DNA of 47,048 nt from Bacteroidia bacterium (lineage in GTDB: Bacteria; Bacteroidota; Bacteroidia; Flavobacteriales_E; Vicingaceae): the NCBI GenBank assembly GCA_030433355.1, contig JAUIMG010000021.1, positions 1-47,048 on the forward strand, read 5' to 3'. This document shows, in pieces, positions 17,281 through 25,058 of this stretch; position 1 is the stretch's first letter; each line of letters starts with the position of its first letter. A program made the position numbers and the translations under genes. Below the pieces are notes generated by a model, which did no database searches, was not told the origin of the DNA, and saw only the letters and a list, made by a program, of their open reading frames with translations.

Positions 17281-17915
17281 AGAATAATCATCAAACCAAT
17301 AAAAAATAATAACTGAGCTAAATAGATTTGGCTTGAAAGCATTCTATTTGCCTTAACTCCCTTGTATTGCAAAATTGTATGCATAATAAATGCTGCAATA
17401 AACCAAGACACATAATTACTTAAGGGGGGGGTTATTGGCGTAAACTCCCAAAAGTTTAAAGCTGGAGCAGAAAACTCCATAAAATAATCTAACACAAGCA
17501 TTAGTGTTGCTCCAATTAATGCATTCCAAATTTTTGACGCACTCAAACGCTTTGGAATCATGCTGGCAGTAACAAATACTAATAATGCCCAATTCAATCC
17601 GATTAAAATAGGTACACCAAATAGTTTAAATCCGAGATTTTCTCCATAGCTATATGTTCCAAAAGGAAAGCCACTATTAACACCCAAGATTTCTATTCCC
17701 ATTCCCAATAGAGCTAATAAAAAATAAATTGAAATTGATTTGAACGATTTTTGGGGGAGTAATGCTATCAAAATAGCATTTTGAATTATCAAGTTTAATG
17801 GGGTTTTAGTAGCAAACCATTCTTTGTAACCTATTGAAATTCCAATGATTGCGCTCAAATGAAAAAGCCATATTATACCAATGGCCAAATAATTTTTTTG
17901 ATTGAAAAGCTTCAA
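17277..17915 (-). CDS. CruF-like carotenoid biosynthesis membrane protein
   Basis: This 212-residue polytopic protein of the DUF422/CruF type contains EILGVNSGFPFGTYSYG, the family hallmark, and NWALLVFVTASM. CruF hydratases add water across the 1',2' double bond of psi-end carotenoids. Two bases separate it from the CrtD/CrtI-like gene upstream, and the pair together suggests synthesis of hydroxylated monocyclic carotenoids. The coding strand contains a run of eight C (17424-17431) within the codons for ITPPL. Its last bases overlap the end of the convergent FNR-type gene by 4 bp. Confidence 0.82.
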   Translation of the reverse strand: MKLFNQKNYLAIGIIWLFHLSAIIGISIGYKEWFATKTPLNLIIQNAILIALLPQKSFKSISIYFLLALLGMGIEILGVNSGFPFGTYSYGENLGFKLFGVPILIGLNWALLVFVTASMIPKRLSASKIWNALIGATLMLVLDYFMEFSAPALNFWEFTPITPPLSNYVSWFIAAFIMHTILQYKGVKANRMLSSQIYLAQLLFFIGLMIIL

Positions 17916-17917
17916 TT

Positions 17918-19384
17918 TTAGGCTGGTTTAAGTACTAAATCACTTACAATTTTAGCAGATTTTAAACAAAGGGGTATTCCTCCACCCGGATGAACAGATC
18001 CTCCACAGAAGTACAAATTACTTATTTTATTAAAATTAGGGTGTCTAAGGAAGGCCGCATACCTTGAGTTACTAGATGTGCCATATAGAGATCCACGATG
18101 AGAATTGGTCTTAGCATCAATCAAAATGGGATCTAAAACCTCTTCTGCTTCAATTAACTCCTCAATATTAGTTTTCAAACAATGAGTTAGCTTTTTTAGG
18201 ATTATCTCTTTTGCTTTTGCTTTTAACTTTTCCCAATTTTGACCGTAATTGGCAGGGGCATTTATCATTACAAACCAGTTTTCCATGTGGCGAGGAGCAT
18301 CATCTTTTTTGTCTTTACTACTTATATGCACATAAACAGTTAAATCATCTGCTAAATCTTTTTTATCAAATAAATACTCAAACTCTTTTTGATAGTCTTT
18401 GCTAAAAAATATATTATGTAAATCTAGTTGTGGAAACTCTTTACCAATTCCCCAATAAAAAATAAGCGCCGAACTAGATTTTTCTTGAGCCAAAGATTTT
18501 TTTGGCTGTACATGATTTTTTAGGAGCTCTTTATAGGTGTAGTATATGTCCATATTGGAAACAACCACATCTGCATCATAAAAAGCTTTGTCTGTTTGTA
18601 TTCCTTTAACTCTATTATTTACTTCAGAAATGTTGTTTACCTTCTCGTTTAAATGATAGTTAACTCCATGCCTTAGTCCTAAGCTATAAATGCTATCTAC
18701 TATGGACCTCATTCCTTTTTCGGGAAAATAAGTACCATAATCCATCTCAAGACTTGGTATCATAGACATTATACCAGGTGTTTTGTATGGAGATGAACCA
18801 TTATAAGTAGCAAAACGATTGAATAATTGTACGGTTTTAGGGTTTTTGAATCGTTTCTTATTTACCTCATTTAAAGTGCTAAATAAATCGAATGAAGATG
18901 AATTTAAGAAGGCCTTTAGCGTTTTATTATGGAGATAATTTTGCCACTTATGTAGTGACTGATCTAAAAAAACTGGAGATGTTAATTCGTATTTTTTTCT
19001 ATTACTTTCTAAATAATTCGAAACATCCTTTTTATCCTCTCCAAACTTTTCTGACAGCTCTTTTTGAAATAACTCTGAATTTGATTTAGCAGAAAACTCT
19101 GTTCCATCTTCCCAGAAGTAATTACAGATTACATCCTTTTTTAGATAATTGAAGTGATCTCTTGGGTTTTCATTAAAAAGAGAAAACAGTTCGTCTACAA
19201 AATGAGGCATAGTAAATAAAGAAGGGCCTGCATCCCATCGAAAGCCGTCTTTTTCAATTACATCTAATTTGCCACCAATCTTTGAAGAAGATTCAAATAC
19301 ATCTACTTCATACCCTTTTTTCCTGAGTCGAAGTGCAGAGGCCAAGCCGGCTATTCCAGATCCTATAACAATAGCCTTTTTCAA
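17918..19384 (-). CDS. CrtI/CrtD family carotenoid desaturase
   Basis: This 488-residue FAD-dependent amine-oxidase-fold enzyme has an N-terminal dinucleotide-binding motif (VIGSGIAGLASALRLRKKGY), then GGKLDVIEKDGFRWDAGPSL and FATYNGSSPYKTPG. The C-terminal signature is LYFCGGSVHPGGGIPLCLKS. Such enzymes desaturate phytoene (CrtI) or 1-hydroxycarotenoids at C-3,4 (CrtD). Linkage to a CruF-like hydratase favours the CrtD role, but sequence reading alone does not exclude CrtI. The start at 19384 leaves the usual short MKK lead before the Rossmann strand. Confidence 0.85.
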   Translation of the reverse strand: MKKAIVIGSGIAGLASALRLRKKGYEVDVFESSSKIGGKLDVIEKDGFRWDAGPSLFTMPHFVDELFSLFNENPRDHFNYLKKDVICNYFWEDGTEFSAKSNSELFQKELSEKFGEDKKDVSNYLESNRKKYELTSPVFLDQSLHKWQNYLHNKTLKAFLNSSSFDLFSTLNEVNKKRFKNPKTVQLFNRFATYNGSSPYKTPGIMSMIPSLEMDYGTYFPEKGMRSIVDSIYSLGLRHGVNYHLNEKVNNISEVNNRVKGIQTDKAFYDADVVVSNMDIYYTYKELLKNHVQPKKSLAQEKSSSALIFYWGIGKEFPQLDLHNIFFSKDYQKEFEYLFDKKDLADDLTVYVHISSKDKKDDAPRHMENWFVMINAPANYGQNWEKLKAKAKEIILKKLTHCLKTNIEELIEAEEVLDPILIDAKTNSHRGSLYGTSSNSRYAAFLRHPNFNKISNLYFCGGSVHPGGGIPLCLKSAKIVSDLVLKPA

Positions 19385-19393
19385 ATTTCAATC

Positions 19394-19558
19394 TTAGTTT
19401 AAAGCGTCTATTTTTTCTAGTATTTTCTGAGCTTCAGCTAACTTTGCATCACTAGCTGTACGATTACTTTTTGATAATTGGTGTGCCTCTGCTAATAGCT
19501 TTTTATATTGCTTATTTAGCTTTTCTTTAGGGTCTGACTTTTTGAATAATCCAAACAT
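19394..19558 (-). CDS. Lacal_2735-type small protein
   Basis: I start at the ATG at 19558 (MFGLFKKSDPKEKL), which fits a family of about 55-residue proteins in Flavobacteriia; six more codons are open upstream. The 54-residue product is soluble, charged and helical, with LNKQYKKLLAEAHQLSKSNR and a final AQKILEKIDALN likely forming a helical hairpin. No function is known. It lies 9 bp upstream of the carotenoid desaturase and may share its transcript. Confidence 0.78.
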   Translation of the reverse strand: MFGLFKKSDPKEKLNKQYKKLLAEAHQLSKSNRTASDAKLAEAQKILEKIDALN

Positions 19559-19596
19559 ATTTTCTTCTTTCAACACTTAAAAATACAACAAGTTCA

Positions 19597-20643
19597 TTAC
19601 CAAGACCAACCAAAACCAGTTGTTAATACATAATCCGTTTCATTTCCGGCTATGGCTGGTTGATTATCATAATTTAAAGTGATTCCTCCTCTAATGTAAA
19701 AGTCATTAATTATAAAGTCGTCATATTTCGCGTCGAACTTTAAATCAGACCTGAAACGGCCTTGTTCCGTTATACTTGGGAAAGCGGTGGCGGAAGCATA
19801 AAGAGTTAAATCTCCGATGTCAAACAAATTTAGTTCTATGCCTAAATAAGCTTCCCATGACTCTCTTCCTTCTGTTTCATTAGTAAATCTCTCAACGTTT
19901 GATAATGCACCAAGTCCGAGACCAAAATAGGATTTGTTAGTATGAACAAAATATTTACCAAAACCCGCACTAAGACTACTTCTTAAATCTAATGCTTGCT
20001 CTGTATTTGATAGAAAATTGGATGCAATACTCACATAATAATCCTTAGGAAGGAAATATCTATAATCCACTCCACCTTCATTTCTTTGAATATTATCTAC
20101 AGAATCTTGACTTGTGAATAAAGAATTGTAAAATATACTTAATGACCATAAATCAGCAGTATATCCAAGCTTCGTATTGGCGTTAAATTGTTGCTGATCA
20201 TTTGCCTTTGTTAAGGTATAACCAACATCTAGACTAACATTTAACCTGCTTAAAAAGGTATCATCCAAAGAATTGATATATACGATGTCATCGTGCTTCA
20301 CCTCTATAGTATCTCCCTGTATTTTCACAATAAGCTCCCCACCTTCTACACCGTTTAAAATAATGATACCCGGACTTTTTGTTTCAATAGAAGCCGTTAC
20401 CCTCTTTCCTGTTGTTAGTGAGATTAAAAACTTATTCGTGGAGTATATCTCCTTTATACCTGTCCACTCTATTCTGAAGTCTTTATCTGAATAGTCGGTT
20501 TCTATGATTAGAACTCCTTTATCCATGCTTTTTATTTCCCCAATCATTTTATCCCCATTGCTTAAAATCAAAGAATCATTTTGAGCAAATAGCGAAAATG
20601 ATAGAAGAACCAAATGGAATAAAAGCGTTAGATTCTTAATCAT
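19597..20643 (-). CDS. DUF481 domain outer membrane protein
   Basis: This 348-residue protein has a signal peptide (MIKNLTLLFHLVLLSFSLFA). A small beta domain follows (DSLILSNGDKMIGEIKSMDKG), resembling LSm/SH3-like repeats often seen before DUF481. From about residue 130 there is a DUF481 barrel region (LNVSLDVGYTLTKANDQQQF) with paired beta strands ending in aromatic residues (GFGWSW at the end). Members are exported salt-induced or outer membrane proteins of unknown activity. It is followed by the small-protein and carotenoid genes on the same strand; no functional link is evident. Confidence 0.82.
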   Translation of the reverse strand: MIKNLTLLFHLVLLSFSLFAQNDSLILSNGDKMIGEIKSMDKGVLIIETDYSDKDFRIEWTGIKEIYSTNKFLISLTTGKRVTASIETKSPGIIILNGVEGGELIVKIQGDTIEVKHDDIVYINSLDDTFLSRLNVSLDVGYTLTKANDQQQFNANTKLGYTADLWSLSIFYNSLFTSQDSVDNIQRNEGGVDYRYFLPKDYYVSIASNFLSNTEQALDLRSSLSAGFGKYFVHTNKSYFGLGLGALSNVERFTNETEGRESWEAYLGIELNLFDIGDLTLYASATAFPSITEQGRFRSDLKFDAKYDDFIINDFYIRGGITLNYDNQPAIAGNETDYVLTTGFGWSW

Positions 20644-20662
20644 CTATTAGTTAATTAGGCAT

Positions 20663-21442
20663 TTATAAGGATGCAGTTCTACCACCATCTACAGGTAGAT
20701 TTATTCCATTAATATATGCAGCTGAAGGACTTGCTAAAAAAGCAATTGCAGCAGCAATTTCTTCGGCTTTACCAACTCTCTTCAATGGCACTGCATTTTG
20801 CATAGATTGTAAAATATCTTCCTCTGCTTGCCCTGTTTTGGAAGCTTTATTGCTAATAATGCTGCTTAAACGATCTGTGGCAGTTGCACCGGGAAGCACA
20901 TTATTTACAGTTATCCCAGAAGGCCCTAATTCGTTGGCCATGGTTTTTGACCAATTAGCAACGGCACCTCTTACAGTATTAGAAACTCCCAATCCATTTA
21001 AAGGAATCTTAACGGAAGTAGAGATAACATTAATAATTCTGCCATAGCCATCTTTTGCCATTCCGTCTTTTACACTTTGCACTAAAAGGTGATTGCAAAG
21101 AAGATGCATAGAAAAAGCAGAAGTAAATTCTTCTATTTTGGCATCAGTTATTGGGCCACCAGGAGGGCCCCCAGTATTGTTTACTAGTATGTTAATGGTT
21201 TTATTAAAAGAACTTAAAGCATTTTTTAAACTTTCTATATTGCTAAAGTCAGCTACTAAATAGTTATGAGATTGACTCATAGAATGATCTAACTCTTTAA
21301 TAACCTCTCTTAGTTTAGTTTCATTTCTAGCTAATAAGGTAACAGAAGCCCCCATTTTAGCTAATTCTATAGCTGTAGCCTTTCCTATTCCTGCTGTACT
21401 TCCACAAACCAATGCGTTTTTCCCTTCTAGGTTTAAATTCAT
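20663..21442 (-). CDS. SDR family oxidoreductase lacking the canonical Tyr-x3-Lys
   Basis: This 259-residue Rossmann-fold protein has an NAD(P)-binding GSTAGIGKATAIE at about 10-22 and NNTGGPPGGP in the NNAG position. The standard C-terminal SDR ending (SPSAAYINGINLPVDGGRT) is present. After the catalytic Ser region (ISTSVK), the usual YxxxK is replaced by SNTVR, so Tyr is Ser and Lys is Arg. A subgroup of FabG-like SDRs shares this GGPP / SNxxR pattern. It diverges from the 3-hydroxyanthranilate dioxygenase gene, which suggests a link to tryptophan or kynurenine breakdown. The reaction is unknown and ordinary dehydrogenase chemistry is doubtful. Confidence 0.82.
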   Translation of the reverse strand: MNLNLEGKNALVCGSTAGIGKATAIELAKMGASVTLLARNETKLREVIKELDHSMSQSHNYLVADFSNIESLKNALSSFNKTINILVNNTGGPPGGPITDAKIEEFTSAFSMHLLCNHLLVQSVKDGMAKDGYGRIINVISTSVKIPLNGLGVSNTVRGAVANWSKTMANELGPSGITVNNVLPGATATDRLSSIISNKASKTGQAEEDILQSMQNAVPLKRVGKAEEIAAAIAFLASPSAAYINGINLPVDGGRTASL

Positions 21443-21535
21443 ATCGTATAATTGAAGTGGCGAAGTTAATTATTATTCAATTTTATCTTCTCTGATTATC
21501 TTGCTACCTTAGACTTCATATTTAAACTAAAAATA

Positions 21536-22060
21536 ATGGCAATTAGAAGACCTTTTAACTTTCAAAAATGGATTGATGAGCATCGTCATCTGTTAAAGCC
21601 CCCTGTTGGTAATAAAGTAGTTTTTGAAGATGCAGAATTAATTGTAATGGTGGTTGGAGGTCCCAATGCCAGAAAAGATTATCATTACAATGAGGGAGAA
21701 GAATTCTTTTATCAATTGGAAGGAGAGATTATTGTAAAAATTCAAGAAGATGGAAAAGCTGTAGAAGTGCCTCTAAAAGCAGGAGATGTTTATTTGCATC
21801 CATCAAAGGTGCCACACTCACCCATTCGATCAGAAAACTCTATTGGTTTAGTCATTGAGCAAAAAAGAAGAGACGGAGAGAAAGATGGATTACTGTGGTT
21901 TTGTGATAACTGCAATAATAAACTGTATGAAGAGTATTTCGTTTTGCATAGTATTGAAAACGATTTTCTGCCTGTATTTAAAAAGTTTTATGGTTCTGAA
22001 GAGCTAAGGACATGCAGTAAATGCGGAACAGTAATGGAAGTGGATGAAAGATTTGTATAA
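21536..22060 (+). CDS. nbaC: 3-hydroxyanthranilate 3,4-dioxygenase
   Basis: This 174-residue cupin has the iron-ligand motif HYNEGEEFFYQLEG followed by LHPSKVPHSP, giving the His, Glu, His set. Like bacterial HAAO it has a C-terminal rubredoxin-like metal site made by CDNC (in WFCDNCNNKLYEEYF) and CSKC. It opens the ring of 3-hydroxyanthranilate to 2-amino-3-carboxymuconate 6-semialdehyde in the kynurenine pathway. The next gene, 20 bp downstream, encodes the enzyme for that product, which supports the call strongly. Confidence 0.93.
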   Translation: MAIRRPFNFQKWIDEHRHLLKPPVGNKVVFEDAELIVMVVGGPNARKDYHYNEGEEFFYQLEGEIIVKIQEDGKAVEVPLKAGDVYLHPSKVPHSPIRSENSIGLVIEQKRRDGEKDGLLWFCDNCNNKLYEEYFVLHSIENDFLPVFKKFYGSEELRTCSKCGTVMEVDERFV

Positions 22061-22080
22061 TACTATTTAAGCATTTACAA

Positions 22081-23127
22081 ATGCGAATAAACGGACACGG
22101 GCATCTATTGCCAGAGCCATCTCAAATTCCTAAATTCATGAAAGACAAGAAGCTTTTTTGGATTGATGAGGATAAGAAATTCATGAGACAAGGGAATTGG
22201 TCAAGACCCATAACAGATTCAAGTTTTTTCCTTAAGGAGAAATTGGAATGGATGGAAAATAATCGAATCGACCATGCTGTTATGCTTTGTCTGTCACAAT
22301 TGTATTGCAATGGATGGGAAAAGCAAGATTGTGCAGACGGGATTCAATTTCAGAATGATTTTAATGCTTCTGTACAAGCAGATTATTCAGACAAATTTAG
22401 CTGTGGATTTGTTGTTCAGCCCCTATACATGGATCAAGCCTTAAAGGAAATCGAAAGGTGTGTAAATGAGCTAAACTTAAAAATTCTATGCTTGCCTACA
22501 CATTTTTTGAATTCAGAAGGAGAGTGGCTCTCAGTTGCTGAAGCTGAGGTAGATCCTATTTATGATTTAGCGAATAAGTATGGGTTGGCCGTTCAAATAC
22601 ACCCATATGATGGGGAGAAAATGATCGCTTTAAAAGATCAATATTGGCGATTTCATTTAGTTTGGATGATGGCGCAATGTGCAGATACGCTTCACCTTTT
22701 CACATTACGAGATTTACCCAATAAATATCCTAACCTAAGAACCAGTTTTGCTCACGGTGGAATGTTAGGAGTTGCTAACTATGGTAGAAGAATTCAGGGT
22801 TTTGATGGTCGGCCTGATATCTTCAAAGGATTAGAAGACCCCAGAAAAACATTAGGGCACAAGAATCTATATTACGATACTTTGGTGCACGATTCTTTCA
22901 CTTTAGAACTACTTAAGAAAAGGGTTGGGGTTAGTCAAATTATAATGGGTTTAGATGACCCTTATCCTCTTGGTGAAATGGAAGGAGTCGGTACCTCTTA
23001 TCCTGGACGTGTTGTTGATTATGCTATTGAAATAGGAATTTTAACCGAGCAAGAGGGGAAGGATATTTGGTATAAAAACGTTTTATCTTGGTTGGGAAAA
23101 CAACCTAAAGATTTCAAGCAGGGATAA
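22081..23127 (+). CDS. nbaD: 2-amino-3-carboxymuconate-6-semialdehyde decarboxylase (amidohydrolase family)
   Basis: This 348-residue TIM-barrel amidohydrolase starts MRINGHGHLLPE, with the metal-binding HxH of ACMSD. Further ligands appear in QIHPYDGEK, SFAHGGMLG and IIMGLDDPYPLGE; the last contains the catalytic Asp and resembles the ACMSD phrase DxPxPLGE. It decarboxylates the product of the preceding dioxygenase, directing tryptophan carbon to degradation instead of quinolinate. The two genes are 20 bp apart and surely cotranscribed. Later enzymes (aldehyde dehydrogenase, deaminase) are not in the window. Confidence 0.9.
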   Translation: MRINGHGHLLPEPSQIPKFMKDKKLFWIDEDKKFMRQGNWSRPITDSSFFLKEKLEWMENNRIDHAVMLCLSQLYCNGWEKQDCADGIQFQNDFNASVQADYSDKFSCGFVVQPLYMDQALKEIERCVNELNLKILCLPTHFLNSEGEWLSVAEAEVDPIYDLANKYGLAVQIHPYDGEKMIALKDQYWRFHLVWMMAQCADTLHLFTLRDLPNKYPNLRTSFAHGGMLGVANYGRRIQGFDGRPDIFKGLEDPRKTLGHKNLYYDTLVHDSFTLELLKKRVGVSQIIMGLDDPYPLGEMEGVGTSYPGRVVDYAIEIGILTEQEGKDIWYKNVLSWLGKQPKDFKQG

Positions 23128-23291
23128 TTCATTATTATTTTATCTCTCTAGCTTCGTTCATTACCCACTTCCTTTAGGTGAACTAGAGCTTTGGAAGTTA
23201 ATTCCCAGCATGGGTTACTCTATGGAGAGGTATCAAAATTATTAGGTCAAAATGCTTTTAACAGGCTTTGGTTAGCTGTTAAAGTCTTTAC

Positions 23292-23888
23292 TTAAAAAGC
23301 AAAAGCCATAAAAACTTGTAAAACCCCATTTTTTATATCTAAGGCTTCTACTTTCTCATTTGTTATAGGCTCAGTATAATCATCCCCAATCGTATCTAGG
23401 CTTAGCATATATCTTGCTCCAATGCCTAAGCCAAAGGGTAGTTCGTATTCAATACCTGCAATAGCAGAATAATCAATTGTTTTAAACTGGTTTTTTATAC
23501 CTACACTCTTTCCTTCAGATTGTTCTTCTGCACTTAAAAGCATACCAAATTGAGCACCTGCATGAATTCTTAGTTTTTCTCCCATTTTAACTCTAAGTAT
23601 CAATGGAAAGTCAAGATAATTTAGGTTTATCTCAGAAGAATCTTTTAAATCTGTACCTTTTAAAGAATAAAGTGCTTCTCCTTGAATAGCGACTACTTCT
23701 CCTAAGCCTATTCGTAATGTTAAACCTCCATGATAAGAGTATAAAGGATCAACGCCTTTTACATCATCTCCGCTTAGATTTGCAATATTTAATCCTGCTT
23801 TTATTCCAAAATGAGGAAGTTGAGCTTTCAACGCACTAATTGAAAATAGGAAGATTAATGAGGTTAAAATGGTGTATTTAAGCTTCAT
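23292..23888 (-). CDS. Porin-family outer membrane beta-barrel protein
   Basis: This 198-residue protein has a signal peptide (MKLKYTILTSLIFLFSISAL) and begins PHFGIKAGLNIANLSGDD, the usual opening of the small PF13568-type barrels of Bacteroidetes. Strands with a final aromatic (VFMAFAF) follow. The function is unknown; such proteins are common and structurally similar. It stands alone, with 164 bp of non-coding sequence on its 3' side. Confidence 0.82.
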   Translation of the reverse strand: MKLKYTILTSLIFLFSISALKAQLPHFGIKAGLNIANLSGDDVKGVDPLYSYHGGLTLRIGLGEVVAIQGEALYSLKGTDLKDSSEINLNYLDFPLILRVKMGEKLRIHAGAQFGMLLSAEEQSEGKSVGIKNQFKTIDYSAIAGIEYELPFGLGIGARYMLSLDTIGDDYTEPITNEKVEALDIKNGVLQVFMAFAF

Positions 23889-23942
23889 TGAATAATTGGT
23901 TTAAGAATGCAATAATAAACTTTTTTGATAATAATATATAAA

Positions 23943-25058
23943 TCAGAGCATTAACTCTCTAACAATATAATCTGACTCAAATAAGTATTCGGCCTTTACT
24001 TTTGCGATGTTTTCATCTAGAAAAACGCGATTCTCTACCTTTTTCAGGCGATTGAAAAAATGCTCTACTATAGAAGTAGAAAAAGTTTCTTTAAAAATTG
24101 GTAAAGAAATCCCCCATTTCGTTCTTAAAGCAGTTATTAAAAGTTCATGGTAGCGGTTTTCTTCGCTTAGCTCTTCAACTTCAAAATAGGGGAGGTTCGA
24201 ATTCATATTTTTAATGTAAATAGCATTATTTCTAATGTTCCATTGCCTACTATTTCCATCAAATGAATGGGCAGAAGGCCCTATACCTAAATATGGAGTA
24301 GATTTCCAGTAGGAAGAATTATGCTTTGCATACATTTCATTTCTACAATAATTAGAAACCTCATATTGCTCAAACCCATTATCTTTTATAGCATTTTGCA
24401 ATTGTTTGTACTGAGCTAAAGCTAAATTGTCTTCAAGCTTCTTTACCTTACCTTTTCCGATATCATGAGCTAGCTTAGTGCCATCTTCAACAGTAAGAGA
24501 ATAAGCAGATAAATGAGAAATATTCAAAGAAAAAAAGGTTTTTAAGTTTTCCTCCCACTTCTTGAAATTAGAGGTTGGACTACCAAAAATTAAATCGATG
24601 CTTAGGTTTTCAAAACCATTATCTTGGGCGTTTATAATTGAACTTTTGGCTTCAGAAGCAGAGTGCGCCCTATTCATAAATTGTAGATCTTCTTGATCAA
24701 AGGATTGAACCCCAATACTTAACCTATTAATTGGTGTTTTTTTAAGTTCTGCCAAGTAAGCAGGGCTTAAATCATCTGGATTAGCTTCTAAGGTTATTTC
24801 AATATCTGAATCAACTTGGTAAAATTTATGTAGCTGATTGAAAATCTCATTGATTTCATTGGCTTTTAATAACGAAGGAGTTCCACCTCCAAAATAGATA
24901 GATTCCACCTTTTCATTTAGGTAGTTGCTTCTTAATTCAGCTTCAATTAATATGCTAGAAATTAATTCAGATTTATTTTTCAGCTGGGTAGAAAAGTGAA
25001 AATCGCAATAAGAACAAGCCTGTTTACAAAAAGGAATATGAATGTATATTCCTGCCAT
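23943..25058 (-). CDS. hemW: Radical SAM haem chaperone HemW
   Basis: This 371-residue protein begins MAGIYIHIPFCKQACSYCDF. C11, C15 and C18 form the C-x3-C-x2-C iron-sulfur site, followed by F instead of the extra Cys of oxygen-independent coproporphyrinogen oxidase HemN. Later landmarks are IYFGGGTPSLL, LEANPDDL, LSIGVQSF and YLGIGPSAHSF. These indicate HemW, which binds and inserts haem, a sensible partner for a cytochrome-rich organism. Its start lies inside the histidine kinase gene, overlapping it by 35 bp. Confidence 0.9.
   Translation of the reverse strand: MAGIYIHIPFCKQACSYCDFHFSTQLKNKSELISSILIEAELRSNYLNEKVESIYFGGGTPSLLKANEINEIFNQLHKFYQVDSDIEITLEANPDDLSPAYLAELKKTPINRLSIGVQSFDQEDLQFMNRAHSASEAKSSIINAQDNGFENLSIDLIFGSPTSNFKKWEENLKTFFSLNISHLSAYSLTVEDGTKLAHDIGKGKVKKLEDNLALAQYKQLQNAIKDNGFEQYEVSNYCRNEMYAKHNSSYWKSTPYLGIGPSAHSFDGNSRQWNIRNNAIYIKNMNSNLPYFEVEELSEENRYHELLITALRTKWGISLPIFKETFSTSIVEHFFNRLKKVENRVFLDENIAKVKAEYLFESDYIVRELML

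Noticed and set aside
23128-23291. A short open stretch on the plus strand ending LYGEVSKLLGQNAFNRLWLA then VKVFT and stop, possibly a gene remnant
   Set aside because: It is interrupted upstream by a stop, has no start, and matches no family I recognise; chance coding of this length is plausible. I list the 164 bp as non-coding.
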